Of a stretch of DNA of 45,691 nt, positions 19,334-27,525 are shown piece after piece. Every line of letters starts with the position of its first letter. Position 1 is the stretch's first letter. The notes under the pieces are model-generated. The model was given only the letters and a program-made list of their open reading frames with translations. It ran no database searches and had not been told where the DNA came from. Source of the stretch: an uncultured Gammaproteobacteria bacterium. GTDB taxonomy: Bacteria; Pseudomonadota; Gammaproteobacteria; PS1; Pseudothioglobaceae. The translations under genes were made by a program, and so were the position numbers. Location: positions 1 to 45,691 of the forward strand of contig CALBNC010000115.1 of NCBI GenBank assembly GCA_937896195.1, written 5' to 3'.

Positions 19334-20052
19334 TGTGTTTTTAAATTAATTGTTCCATTTTTATTTAGCTCAAACTCATTAAAGCCAATTCTTGTTTCTT
19401 GGTTAAATTGTAAGGCGGTAGACGGACATGAGATGATTTTTTTTCCAAGTCGAGAAAATTCACTTGCTTCATGTGCATGGCCAAATACAATGCTACGTAT
19501 TTTAGAGTGTTTGTCTAATACTTTAAATAAATCTTGAGGATTTTCAAGTGATAATTCGTCATCCCAGCTGCTATTCATTGGCACAATAGGGTGGTGTAAA
19601 ATCACCATCACATGATCTGCATTAGAATTTAAACAAGCATTGTCAAGCTCTAATAAGGCAGCTTCACTCACTAAGCCACTAGTTTTTCCCGCTTGTACAG
19701 AGTTAATATGAATAATTTCCCAATTATCTAATCTAAAAGTTTTAAATAAGTGTTCTTTAAAAACTTGCCCTAGATTTTCTGCATCATCATGATTGCCTTC
19801 AATAACAAAAATTGGCTGCTTAATAGGTGAAAGCATCTTTTTCAAAATTTGATAAGAGCTCAGTGTGCCATGATGAGTTAAGTCACCACTGATTAATAAT
19901 GCATCAGACTTAACAGTTTGAATATACTTAATAACAGTTTGAAGGTTTTTTTGAGAATCAACCCCCATGACTAAACGCTGATCATCAATATGACAATCAC
20001 TAATTTGAATAAGTTTAGGCACGCCGGATAAAGGATACTCGTGAACTGACAC
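19324..20052 (-). CDS. cpdA: CpdA-like 3',5'-cyclic-AMP phosphodiesterase
   Basis: Calcineurin-type metallophosphoesterase, 242 residues. The metal ligands are in SDCHI (Asp and His), GDLTHHG, GNHD, ILHHP and GHAHE, in the family order. The E. coli relative hydrolyses cAMP. The start is a GTG at 20052, which lies 38 bp inside alr and yields an N-terminus (EYPLSGVPKLIQISD) like that of E. coli CpdA; the ribosome site is weak and a GTG at 20022 is an alternative. Linkage to yqiB supports the assignment. Confidence 0.83.
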   Translation of the reverse strand: MSVHEYPLSGVPKLIQISDCHIDDQRLVMGVDSQKNLQTVIKYIQTVKSDALLISGDLTHHGTLSSYQILKKMLSPIKQPIFVIEGNHDDAENLGQVFKEHLFKTFRLDNWEIIHINSVQAGKTSGLVSEAALLELDNACLNSNADHVMVILHHPIVPMNSSWDDELSLENPQDLFKVLDKHSKIRSIVFGHAHEASEFSRLGKKIISCPSTALQFNQETRIGFNEFELNKNGTINLKTQWI

Positions 20053-21061
20053 CCGTTAAAAGCTCATAACTAATGGTGTCACTATAAGAGGCAACAGTTT
20101 CGACTCGAAGTTTGCTATCACCCCATAAGATAGCGATATCACCAACACTAACCTCTAAATCTCCAATATCAACACAAATAAGATCCATGGATACGCGCCC
20201 TGCCAATGTGCATAGAGTGTTGTTGATCATTACCGGCGTACCAGTTTTAGCATGACGAGGGTAGCCATCACCATAGCCAATACCAATAATAACTATACGT
20301 GAGTCTTTTTTGGCTGTCCAAGTTGCGCCATATCCAACACTCTCCCCAGCTTTAATTGTCTTCAAGCTAAGAATGGGAGCAGATAGCTTCATAGCAGGCA
20401 TTAGTTGTTCGTTAATGTTTGAAAATGGTGAAGCGCCATAAAGCATAATGCCAGGGCGTACATAGTCAAAGTGCGATTTATCTAAGCTCATGATCGCTGC
20501 TGAATTTGCCATAGAGCGAGAATAGTGCTGAATATTAAGCTTACTAAAGGTATCAAATTGTTGAGAATTTTTAATATGTGTAGGTTCATCAGCACAAGCA
20601 AAATGAGTCATGACAGATTCAATATGAATATTTGAATTATTTTTTAGCTGACTCAAAGTCTGCTCTAATTGGTCAATTGGAAGACCTAATCGATGCATAC
20701 CCGTATCAACTTTAATCCATAGATTAATGGGATCTTTACTGTTCTTGATAACTGTTAGTTGAGATAAATCATGAAAAACAAGATGACAATTTAGCTGAAT
20801 AGCTTCTTGCAAGTCAGTATCATTAAAAATTCCAGGTAATAACAAGATAGGTTTATTGGTCAGCTTTCTAAGTGAACGCACTTCACTAAGCTCGCTCACT
20901 GCAAGAATATCAGCTTGCATTAAAGGCTTTACTAAATCAAGATGATGGCCATAAGCATTAGACTTAACCATACTAATAATTTTTGAGTTAGGCGCATATG
21001 AGCGAACAACCGACAAATTGTGAGCAAGCGCTGATTGTGAAATAGCTGCTACAGCATGCAT
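20015..21061 (-). CDS. alr: Alanine racemase
   Basis: PLP enzyme producing D-alanine for peptidoglycan. 348 residues. The PLP lysine is in MVKSNAYGHH near the N-terminus, and the C-terminal domain holds GIGYGDGYPR and GRVSMDLICVD. The upstream neighbour dnaB ends 6 bp before its ATG, the usual dnaB-alr pairing in gammaproteobacteria. Its last 38 bp overlap cpdA. Confidence 0.95.
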   Translation of the reverse strand: MHAVAAISQSALAHNLSVVRSYAPNSKIISMVKSNAYGHHLDLVKPLMQADILAVSELSEVRSLRKLTNKPILLLPGIFNDTDLQEAIQLNCHLVFHDLSQLTVIKNSKDPINLWIKVDTGMHRLGLPIDQLEQTLSQLKNNSNIHIESVMTHFACADEPTHIKNSQQFDTFSKLNIQHYSRSMANSAAIMSLDKSHFDYVRPGIMLYGASPFSNINEQLMPAMKLSAPILSLKTIKAGESVGYGATWTAKKDSRIVIIGIGYGDGYPRHAKTGTPVMINNTLCTLAGRVSMDLICVDIGDLEVSVGDIAILWGDSKLRVETVASYSDTISYELLTGVSSRVSFIRRA

Positions 21062-21067
21062 AAAAAT

Positions 21068-22513
21068 CTAGAAAGGCTCTTGGTCAAAGTTAGATAAATT
21101 GTTGTTGTAAGCCGTATCTATTTGGTCATCAGGCATACCATGAAACTGATCTTCATTGGCTAAGTTTTCAAAGCGTGCATACTCACCAATAAAGGCAAGT
21201 TTGAGTCTGCCAGTTGAACCATTTCTGTGTTTTGCAATTTGTAGATCTGCTTTACCAATTTCTTCAGGGTTTGAGTAAGAATCATCATGATATTGCTGAT
21301 CACGATAGATGAAAGCAATAATATCTGCATCCTGCTCAATAGAACCAGACTCACGTAAATCAGACATCTGTGGCATACGACCTTTGCCTGCTTTAGGGCG
21401 AGATTCCACACCACGGTTGAGCTGAGATAATGCAATAACAGGCACGTTAATTTCTTTAGCTAGTGCCTTAAGAGATCGAGAAATTTCTGAAATTTCTTGT
21501 ACTCGGTTTTCACCCCTTCCATGTACAACCATAAGTTGTAAGTAATCCACCATAATCAGTGCTAAATCAGGATATTGACGTTTAAGGCGACGACACTTTG
21601 CACGAATTTCGGTTGGGGTGATAGAGGGTGTTTCATCAATTAAAACGGTTGATTTTTCTAACGCTAAAACCGCATGATTAAAACTATTCCAATCCGTTTC
21701 AGTCATAGTGTCTTTAAGATTTTCACCTTTAATATGGCCAAAAGAAGTAATCATTCGCATCACTAAAGCTTCTGTCGGCATCTCTAAGCTAAAAACTGCC
21801 ACAGGTTTAGGCTCTTTGGCGGTAATAGCAACATGCTCAACAATGTTCATTGAAAAGGCGGTTTTACCCATGGAAGGGCGACCAGCAACAATAATAAGGT
21901 CACCATTTTGAAGTCCTGAGGTGAGTTTATCTAGCTCGCTAAAGCCAGTTTCCAAACCGGTAACACCTTCAGTTTCTTGCATTTCATGAACGCGATTAAC
22001 AACATCCTTGATGATATCTTTAACGTTAACAATATCTTTTTTACCGCGAGTTACTTGCTCAGCAATTTCAAAAATTTTCTTTTCAGAAAGATCAATAAGT
22101 TGCTGAACTTCCATTTCTTTTGGATTGTAAGCCGTATCTGCAATTTCATGACTGGCAACAATAAGTTGACGATACACACTTAGCTCACGAACATGTTTGG
22201 CATAAGCTTCAATGTTTGAAATACTGGGCGTGTTTTCAGCAATTTGAGCCAAATAAACAAAACCACCAATAGTTTCCTCATTGCCTGTTTTTTTAACATG
22301 CTCTTTAACCGTAAGAATGTCTGCTGGACGATCATGATGAAGTAGGGTGGAGATAGCCTCAAAGATAATTCGATGAGAGGCATTGTAGAAATCAACCTCA
22401 GTTAAAATGTCGGCAACCTGGTCCCAGGCATCATTATGCAGCAGTAGTCCGCCTAAAACAGCCTGTTCTGAATCGAGTGAGTTAGGTGGAATTTTTATGT
22501 TTTCGATGTTCAT
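21068..22513 (-). CDS. dnaB: Replicative DNA helicase DnaB
   Basis: Hexameric 5'-3' helicase of the replication fork. 481 residues. The N-terminal DnaB domain (about 10-110) and linker helix are followed by the RecA-like motor with Walker A GRPSMGKTAF, the Walker B region IMVDYLQLM and the arginine-finger region near QDADIIAFIYR. No intein is present. It lies 70 bp after rplI across a hairpin, so expression may be lower than that of the ribosomal genes. Confidence 0.97.
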   Translation of the reverse strand: MNIENIKIPPNSLDSEQAVLGGLLLHNDAWDQVADILTEVDFYNASHRIIFEAISTLLHHDRPADILTVKEHVKKTGNEETIGGFVYLAQIAENTPSISNIEAYAKHVRELSVYRQLIVASHEIADTAYNPKEMEVQQLIDLSEKKIFEIAEQVTRGKKDIVNVKDIIKDVVNRVHEMQETEGVTGLETGFSELDKLTSGLQNGDLIIVAGRPSMGKTAFSMNIVEHVAITAKEPKPVAVFSLEMPTEALVMRMITSFGHIKGENLKDTMTETDWNSFNHAVLALEKSTVLIDETPSITPTEIRAKCRRLKRQYPDLALIMVDYLQLMVVHGRGENRVQEISEISRSLKALAKEINVPVIALSQLNRGVESRPKAGKGRMPQMSDLRESGSIEQDADIIAFIYRDQQYHDDSYSNPEEIGKADLQIAKHRNGSTGRLKLAFIGEYARFENLANEDQFHGMPDDQIDTAYNNNLSNFDQEPF

Positions 22514-22527
22514 AGGTTTGTCTAAAG

Positions 22528-22552
22528 AATAAAAAACCCTCTTGCGAGGGTT
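22528..22552 (-). terminator. Terminator/attenuator between rplI and dnaB
   Basis: On the minus strand, AACCCTC-GCAA-GAGGGTT forms a 7-bp stem with a tetraloop followed by a T-run. It should end or reduce transcription from rpsF-rpsR-rplI before dnaB. Confidence 0.8.
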
Positions 22553-22583
22553 CTTAATTTTAACTCAATTTTAAGCTAAATTT

Positions 22584-23036
22584 TTACTCTTCTTCTTGCG
22601 CTTCAACGACTACTTTAATAGCAACTGAAATTGAAGAATGTAGAGTAACACTAACATCATACTCACCTGTGTGGCGAATAGCCTCAGGCATGTTAACGTT
22701 ACGTTTCTCGACTTCAAAACCTGCACTAGCCAAGCTAGCTGAAATATCAGCTGTTGTGATAGAGCCGAATAATTTACCTTCGTCTCCTGCATTAGCGCTA
22801 ATCGTACAAACTATACCAGCCATTTTAGTTTCAATAGCTTTTGCATCTTTAAGCGAAGCAGCTTCTTTGGCTTCTAAACCTGCTTTTAATACTTCAAATT
22901 CAGCTAAGTTAGCTTTTGTTGCTGGCTTAGCCTTACCTTGAGGGATTAAAAAATTACGTGCATAACCTGCTTTAACGTTAGCTAGCTGGCCTAAAGTGCC
23001 TAATTTTTGAATTGTTTCTAATAAAATTACTTGCAT
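22584..23036 (-). CDS. rplI: 50S ribosomal protein L9
   Basis: 150 residues. The N-terminal RNA-binding domain carries the L9 signature LGTLGQLANVKAGYARNFL. A long central helix (about 40-75) and a C-terminal domain follow, as in E. coli L9 (149). It binds 23S rRNA at the base of the L1 stalk. It is the third gene of the rpsF-rpsR-rplI operon. Confidence 0.97.
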   Translation of the reverse strand: MQVILLETIQKLGTLGQLANVKAGYARNFLIPQGKAKPATKANLAEFEVLKAGLEAKEAASLKDAKAIETKMAGIVCTISANAGDEGKLFGSITTADISASLASAGFEVEKRNVNMPEAIRHTGEYDVSVTLHSSISVAIKVVVEAQEEE

Positions 23037-23047
23037 GATCAGGTCTC

Positions 23048-23302
23048 CTATTTCTTGTGCTTATCAGTGTAAGGAATAAGAGCTAAAAATCTAGCTCTCT
23101 TAATGGCAGTCGTTAACTGACGCTGAAATTTAGCGCTCGTACCTGTCATTCTTGATGGAGTGATCTTGCCACTTTCATCAATATTCTTTAATAATGTATC
23201 AACATCTTTATAGTCAATCTTGGTAACACCTGCCGCTGTAAAACGACAAAAAGAATTAACTTTAATTAGAGGTCTACGCTTTTTCTTTTGTTGCTTAGCC
23301 AT
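23048..23302 (-). CDS. rpsR: 30S ribosomal protein S18
   Basis: 84 residues, slightly longer than E. coli S18 (75) through a lysine-rich N-terminus. The core matches S18 ([19 protein letters not shown] and the ending [12 protein letters not shown]). It partners S6 on the platform of the small subunit. It sits 9 bp after rpsF; priB, which lies between the two in enterobacteria, is missing. Confidence 0.97.
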   Translation of the reverse strand: MAKQQKKKRRPLIKVNSFCRFTAAGVTKIDYKDVDTLLKNIDESGKITPSRMTGTSAKFQRQLTTAIKRARFLALIPYTDKHKK

Positions 23303-23311
23303 AATATTCTC

Positions 23312-23659
23312 CTATTGTCTAACTGGTTTTTTATCTTCGTCTTTAGCAGTCATCATAATTGAAGGCTCAGTGATCGCTTTATCTTCAGAAAGGATTAAGT
23401 TTCTAAGGATTGCATCGTTAAAACGGAAGTTATAGTTAAGCTTATCAAGCGTATCTTGATCACATTCAATATTCATTGATAAGTAATGCGCTTTATAAAT
23501 TTTGTTGATTGGGTAAGCTAGGTGCTTACGGCCCCAGTCTTCTTCTCTATGAATTTGTCCACCACCTGTTGTGATGATTTCTTTGTAGTTATCCATCATT
23601 GTACTTACCTGAGCCGATTGGTCAGGGTGCACAATAAGTGTAATCTCATAATGTCTCAT
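23312..23659 (-). CDS. rpsF: 30S ribosomal protein S6
   Basis: 115 residues from ATG 23659 ([14 protein letters not shown]). AAGGAG lies about 9 bp upstream on that strand; a reading from 23698 has no ribosome site and adds residues atypical of S6. The S6 core includes [15 protein letters not shown]. The short acidic/basic C-terminal tail lacks a long glutamate run. First gene of the operon; a promoter is visible at 23727-23755. Confidence 0.96.
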   Translation of the reverse strand: MRHYEITLIVHPDQSAQVSTMMDNYKEIITTGGGQIHREEDWGRKHLAYPINKIYKAHYLSMNIECDQDTLDKLNYNFRFNDAILRNLILSEDKAITEPSIMMTAKDEDKKPVRQ

Positions 23660-23726
23660 GAGTTGTATCTCCTTATGGTTATTAAAATAGCCTGCCACAC
23701 CATGTGATCAAGCAAGGGAACCACGT

Positions 23727-23755
23727 ATTTTATACTACTTGGGTGTTTTTCACAA
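23727..23755 (-). promoter_or_regulatory. Sigma-70 promoter of rpsF-rpsR-rplI
   Basis: On the minus strand, TTGTGA (-35, 23755-23750) is separated by 17 bp from TAAAAT (-10, 23732-23727). The transcript would have a leader of about 60 nt before rpsF. I did not identify the S6:S18 autoregulatory fold in it. Confidence 0.55.
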
Positions 23756-23843
23756 TTATTAAGTCTACTTTTTATTAATACTTGTAAAGTGACTATATTC
23801 AAGAGATTTTGTTAAAATTCAATTAATATATTAAAAAATAATA

Positions 23844-24506
23844 ATGCAATTGTTTAATAATTTCAATTTTAGTCGATGGATTAAGTATTTGATTCTCATA
23901 GGAGGATTTTTATTTTCTGGGTATTTGTTGTATCTTAATACCTTGGTTAATGATCATTTTTATAACTTTAATAAGGTTGAAAAAATTAGTTACGAACAGC
24001 AATCTAAAGTGGCAATTAATATGCTTTTATTAACAGAAGATCAGTCATTCTTTCAACATTCAGGCGTAGATTTTAAAGAAATTATCAGAGTTTTACGAAA
24101 TTACTGGATGCATGGCAAGCCACTTCGAGGCGCCAGTACACTAACTCAACAGTTGATTAAAAATTCTCTATTAACCAGGGAGCAAACTATTGTGCGTAAG
24201 ATCAAAGAGGGTTTAATGTCGCTGTTGCTAGAAGCGTCTTTCGATAAGGAGTTTATTCTTAATCGCTATATGAATAGTGTTTATCTAGGGCAAAAGGGGT
24301 CTCAGCCAGTCTATGGGTTTGGTGATGCAGCGCAATTTTATTTTAATAAAAAAATAGCATTATTAAGCCCAGAAGAGATAGCAACATTAGTGGCTTTAGT
24401 GAAAGGGCCGGGTTATTATCATCCAGTTAAACATCCGCAAAGATTGGCCAAGCGAAGAGATTTGATTTTGCACTTATACAATAAGTATAAAAAGATTGTA
24501 AAATAA
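23844..24506 (+). CDS. Monofunctional GT51 peptidoglycan glycosyltransferase (PBP1b-like)
   Basis: 220 residues: one membrane helix (about 12-33), then a single GT51 glycosyltransferase domain that polymerises lipid II glycan strands. Catalytic Glu65 is in TEDQSFFQHSG and the donor-site motif RGASTLTQQ is at 95-103. The later segment SVYLGQKGSQPVYGFGDAAQ resembles the GT domain of PBP1b more than MtgA. No transpeptidase domain follows, and the next gene starts 4 bp later, so it is naturally monofunctional rather than cut off by a contig edge. Confidence 0.85.
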   Translation: MQLFNNFNFSRWIKYLILIGGFLFSGYLLYLNTLVNDHFYNFNKVEKISYEQQSKVAINMLLLTEDQSFFQHSGVDFKEIIRVLRNYWMHGKPLRGASTLTQQLIKNSLLTREQTIVRKIKEGLMSLLLEASFDKEFILNRYMNSVYLGQKGSQPVYGFGDAAQFYFNKKIALLSPEEIATLVALVKGPGYYHPVKHPQRLAKRRDLILHLYNKYKKIVK

Positions 24507-24510
24507 GCTT

Positions 24511-25170
24511 ATGAAAAATATTCTTGCTATTGATACTTGTACGGAAGTTTGTTCGGTTAGTTTGTATAGTCAATCAAATAAAACATCACGATATTTAAAA
24601 GATGTGCCTAAAAGCTCAGGCTTAATCTTGCCTTTGTGTGATGAAGTGCTTGATGAAACGGGGTTGAATGTTTCTGACATTGATTTAATTGTTTATACGA
24701 AAGGCCCAGGGGCATTTACCGGGGTTCGAATGTGTGTGAGCGTAGTGCAGGGAATGTCTTTAGCTTTTGATATTCCTACTTTAGGAATTTCTACTCTCGA
24801 GCTGGTTGGTTATGGCGCCAGCAAAAAATACCAAGTTAACAAAGTCGCTGTGGTACTTGATGCTCGCATGAACGAGGTTTATTGGGGGCTTTATAATCAA
24901 GGTGTCTTTACCAATGAAACACTAAGTAAGCCTAATGAGTTGCCACAGCTTGATTCTGACCATATTGGCGTAGGCACTGGTTGGGGCGCTTATGAGCAAG
25001 AGTTAACGGATGCAACGGGGGTAGATACTTGTCATGCTGATTTTTATCCCAAAGCAGAAAATTTAATTGATTTAGCATTGGCACACATTAAAAGTGGCGG
25101 ATCGTTGGATGGTAATTTGCCATTACCGACTTATTTACGCAACAATGTAGCTAAAAAATCCTTAAAATAA
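24511..25170 (+). CDS. tsaB: tRNA threonylcarbamoyladenosine (t6A) synthesis protein TsaB
   Basis: 219 residues, ASKHA fold. The N-terminal MKNILAIDTCTEVCSVSLY and the GPGAFTGVRM motif near residue 70 are diagnostic, and DARMNEVYWG follows. TsaB scaffolds TsaD and TsaE in making t6A37 on ANN-reading tRNAs. It also resembles an inactive TsaD, as TsaB normally does. It follows the GT51 gene by 4 bp and precedes ccmC by 26 bp. Confidence 0.94.
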   Translation: MKNILAIDTCTEVCSVSLYSQSNKTSRYLKDVPKSSGLILPLCDEVLDETGLNVSDIDLIVYTKGPGAFTGVRMCVSVVQGMSLAFDIPTLGISTLELVGYGASKKYQVNKVAVVLDARMNEVYWGLYNQGVFTNETLSKPNELPQLDSDHIGVGTGWGAYEQELTDATGVDTCHADFYPKAENLIDLALAHIKSGGSLDGNLPLPTYLRNNVAKKSLK

Positions 25171-25196
25171 TTCTCAAATTTTAATTATTATTTATT

Positions 25197-25937
25197 ATGT
25201 GGAAATGGATTCAGGCATTTGCCTCCCCTAAAAATTTCTATCAAACTAGCGCCAAGATTATTCCTTGGTTTTTGTATCTTTTTATCGGCTTAACGTTGAT
25301 CGGTTTATATTGGGCTTTGATCGCTTCTCCTGCAGATTACCAACAAGGTGAAAGTGTTCGTATAATGTATGTACATGTACCTGCTGCATGGATGAGTTTA
25401 TTTATTTATATCGTGATGGCGATTGCTGGCGCTATTGGTCTTATTTGGCAAATTAAACTAGCTAATATTGTGGCTAAGGTTTCTGCTCCGATTGGCGCTG
25501 CTTTTACATTTTTAGCACTGGTAACAGGTTCTGTATGGGGTAAGCCTATGTGGGGCACTTGGTGGGTTTGGGATGCGCGTTTAACTTCAGAGCTTATTTT
25601 GTTGTTTTTATACTTAGCTTATATCTCTCTTAATAGTGCCTTTGATAACCCAAAAACCGCCTCTAAAGCCAGCTCTGTTTTAGCGATTGTAGGTTTGGTT
25701 AATATTCCTATTATTTATTATTCAGTTGAATGGTGGAATAGCCTACATCAAGGCGCCTCCATTGGTGTTAATAAAGTATCAATGCAAATAGATATGTTTA
25801 TTGCATTGATGCTTATTAGTTTTGCCTTTAAATTTTTGTATGGTGCTTTAGTGTTAATGCGATCGCGAGACGAAATTTTAATCAGAGAACAAAATTCAAC
25901 CTGGGTAAAGACATTAATAATGAAAGGTGAGAAATAA
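25197..25937 (+). CDS. ccmC: Haem exporter/handler CcmC
   Basis: Integral membrane protein of System I cytochrome c maturation that loads haem onto CcmE. 246 residues, six membrane helices. The tryptophan-rich haem motif WGTWWVWDARLT is at 119-130, flanked by the axial histidine candidates His60 (MYVHVP) and His184 (SLHQG). ccmA and ccmB, which usually precede it, are not in this window; tsaB is upstream. Its stop shares a base with the ccmD start. Confidence 0.95.
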   Translation: MWKWIQAFASPKNFYQTSAKIIPWFLYLFIGLTLIGLYWALIASPADYQQGESVRIMYVHVPAAWMSLFIYIVMAIAGAIGLIWQIKLANIVAKVSAPIGAAFTFLALVTGSVWGKPMWGTWWVWDARLTSELILLFLYLAYISLNSAFDNPKTASKASSVLAIVGLVNIPIIYYSVEWWNSLHQGASIGVNKVSMQIDMFIALMLISFAFKFLYGALVLMRSRDEILIREQNSTWVKTLIMKGEK

Positions 25938-26098
25938 TGGAAATATTCACGCTATTAGCCTTTGACAAATATGCCAGTTATATTTGGTTTTCATACGGAC
26001 TTACTTTTATTACGATTGCACATCTTTTTATAAGAACTAAGAGTATTCATCGTGATACGATCAAACAATTACGTTCTAAATATTTAAGGGATTTATAG
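25937..26098 (+). CDS. ccmD: CcmD-like small haem-maturation membrane protein
   Basis: 53 residues, beginning at ATG 25937 overlapping the ccmC stop (TAATG) and ending at TAG 26096-26098, 1 bp before ccmE. One hydrophobic helix (about 17-33) is followed by a basic tail (KSIHRDTIKQLRSKYLRDL), the usual CcmD layout. CcmD helps release holo-CcmE from CcmABC. Position between ccmC and ccmE is the main support, since CcmD sequence is poorly conserved. Confidence 0.85.
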   Translation: MEIFTLLAFDKYASYIWFSYGLTFITIAHLFIRTKSIHRDTIKQLRSKYLRDL

Positions 26099-26099
26099 T

Positions 26100-26516
26100 A
26101 TGACTAAAAGACAAAATAGAATGGTGTTAGTGGCTTTACTGTTATCAGGCGCTGTGTTAGCTATCACTTTATTGCTTCAAGCATTAGGTAGTAATACAAA
26201 TTATTTTTATTCACCTACTGAAGTGGCCGAAGGAAAAGCACCAATTGGCAAGAATTTTCGCTTAGGCGGCCTGGTTGCTAAAGGCAGTGTGGTCCGCAAA
26301 GATATGCTGGTTAGTTTTGATGTGACAGATAATAAAAATAAATTTACAATCGAATATACAGGCATCTTGCCAGATTTATTTAGAGAAGGTCAGGGTATTA
26401 TTACAACAGGCTCATTAGTAGGTGAAACCTTTATAGCAACCGAGGTTTTAGCGAAGCATGATGAAAACTACATGCCGCCAGAAGTGGCTGATGCATTAGA
26501 GAAAAGTAAAAAGTAG
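26100..26516 (+). CDS. ccmE: Cytochrome c haem chaperone CcmE
   Basis: Periplasmic haem chaperone anchored by an N-terminal helix (about 8-28). 138 residues with a beta-barrel OB fold. The covalent haem ligand is His120 in LAKHDENYMPPEV, with Tyr124 corresponding to E. coli Tyr134. This is the His type of System I, not the Cys variant. Linked tightly to ccmD and ccmG. Confidence 0.96.
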   Translation: MTKRQNRMVLVALLLSGAVLAITLLLQALGSNTNYFYSPTEVAEGKAPIGKNFRLGGLVAKGSVVRKDMLVSFDVTDNKNKFTIEYTGILPDLFREGQGIITTGSLVGETFIATEVLAKHDENYMPPEVADALEKSKK

Positions 26517-26518
26517 TT

Positions 26519-27058
26519 ATGGGTAAATTTCTACCACTAGCCATCTTTATTGTCCTTGCTTGGTTTTTGTATGATGGACTCGGACGTGATACCAAAAAAT
26601 TACCTTCACCTTTAATTGGAAAAGCCTTTCCAGATCTGATCGTAGAGGATTTTAACTCAGGTGAGAAATACTCCACTCAATCCCAATTAACAGGCAAAAT
26701 TACGTTGGTTAATGTTTGGGCTTCATGGTGTGTGACCTGTCGAGCTGAACACCAAATGTTGATGGATATTGCTCAATCTAAATCTGTACATATGATTGGT
26801 GTTAATTACAAAGATACACATAAAGAAGGTCAAGTTTTCTTAGATAGGTTGGGAAACCCTTATGACCAAATTATTTTTGACGAACAGGGAAAGCTAGGAT
26901 TAGAGCTTGGTGTTTACGCAACACCTGAAACTTTTGTTGTCGACAGTCAGGGAATTATTCGTGACAAGCGCATTGGACAGCTAACGCCACAGATTTGGAA
27001 AGAGCGTTTTTTACCGTTAATTCAACAGCTTAAAATATCAGCAAAAACCAAACCATAA
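26519..27058 (+). CDS. ccmG: CcmG/DsbE-type periplasmic thioredoxin
   Basis: Reduces the apocytochrome c thiols before haem attachment. 179 residues: N-terminal anchor (about 4-18), then a thioredoxin fold with WASWCVTCRAEH (Cys71, Cys74) and cis-Pro in YATPETFVVD. The acidic and aromatic residues around the active site fit CcmG. ccmF, usually between ccmE and ccmG, is absent, and no ccmH follows; the remaining maturation genes must be elsewhere. Another thioredoxin, ScsD-like, lies at 1712-2212. Confidence 0.9.
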   Translation: MGKFLPLAIFIVLAWFLYDGLGRDTKKLPSPLIGKAFPDLIVEDFNSGEKYSTQSQLTGKITLVNVWASWCVTCRAEHQMLMDIAQSKSVHMIGVNYKDTHKEGQVFLDRLGNPYDQIIFDEQGKLGLELGVYATPETFVVDSQGIIRDKRIGQLTPQIWKERFLPLIQQLKISAKTKP

Positions 27059-27085
27059 AGTTTTCAATTTTTTTTTAAAAATCCG

Positions 27086-27113
27086 TTGACAGTATGGGTA
27101 TTTAATGGATAAT
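27086..27113 (+). promoter_or_regulatory. Promoter of hupB
   Basis: Consensus -35 TTGACA (27086-27091), a 16-bp spacer and -10 GATAAT (27108-27113). The HU start lies 78 bp downstream, behind GGAG at 27178-27181. This is one of the strongest promoters readable in the window, as expected for an abundant nucleoid protein. Confidence 0.75.
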
Positions 27114-27190
27114 TCATCCAAAAGCAGTTTTACAAAAGCTTAACAAATTTCAATATTGAAATATGATTTACGAAATAGGAGAATAGAGTA

Positions 27191-27466
27191 ATGAATAAGT
27201 CAGATTTAGTAGCAGCAATTGCGGAGACTTCAGGTTTAACAAAAGCTGATGCAGCTCGCGCATTAGACGCAACAACAGGTGCAATCACTTCAGCATTATC
27301 ATCAGGTGATAGCGTAGCAATTACAGGTTTTGGTAGTTTCTTAGTAAGAGACCGTGCAGCACGCACTGGCCGTAACCCACAAACAGGCGCAGCGATTCAA
27401 ATCAAAGCATCTAAAGTGCCTGCATTTAAAGCAGGTAAATTACTTAAAGAATCAGTTAACTCTTAA
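27191..27466 (+). CDS. hupB: DNA-binding protein HU
   Basis: 91-residue nucleoid protein of the DNABII family. The DNA-binding arm [20 protein letters not shown] carries the conserved RxGRNP and the intercalating proline. Neighbouring ppiD (beyond two tRNAs) supports hupB rather than hupA. IhfA in this window (45404-45688) is a paralogue. A strong promoter precedes it and a hairpin terminator follows. Confidence 0.95.
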   Translation: MNKSDLVAAIAETSGLTKADAARALDATTGAITSALSSGDSVAITGFGSFLVRDRAARTGRNPQTGAAIQIKASKVPAFKAGKLLKESVNS

Positions 27467-27483
27467 GATTTTTTCAGTATAAT
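27456..27483 (+). promoter_or_regulatory. Candidate promoter of the tRNA-Val/tRNA-Asp pair
   Basis: A perfect TATAAT (27478-27483) with TTAACT 16 bp upstream (27456-27461). The -35 lies in the last codons of hupB, and a GC-rich stretch (GCCCGG) follows the -10, as in stringently controlled stable-RNA promoters. The -10 overlaps the left arm of the hupB terminator. Confidence 0.5.
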
Positions 27484-27525
27484 ATGCCCGGTGCTTAATC
27501 TTAAGTGTTGGGCATATGTTTTTTT
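27482..27525 (+). terminator. Terminator of hupB
   Basis: An 8-bp perfect stem ATATGCCC/GGGCATAT (27482-27489 with 27510-27517) encloses a 20-nt loop that can itself pair in part (CTTAA/TTAAG). It is followed by seven Ts just before tRNA-Val. Confidence 0.75.
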
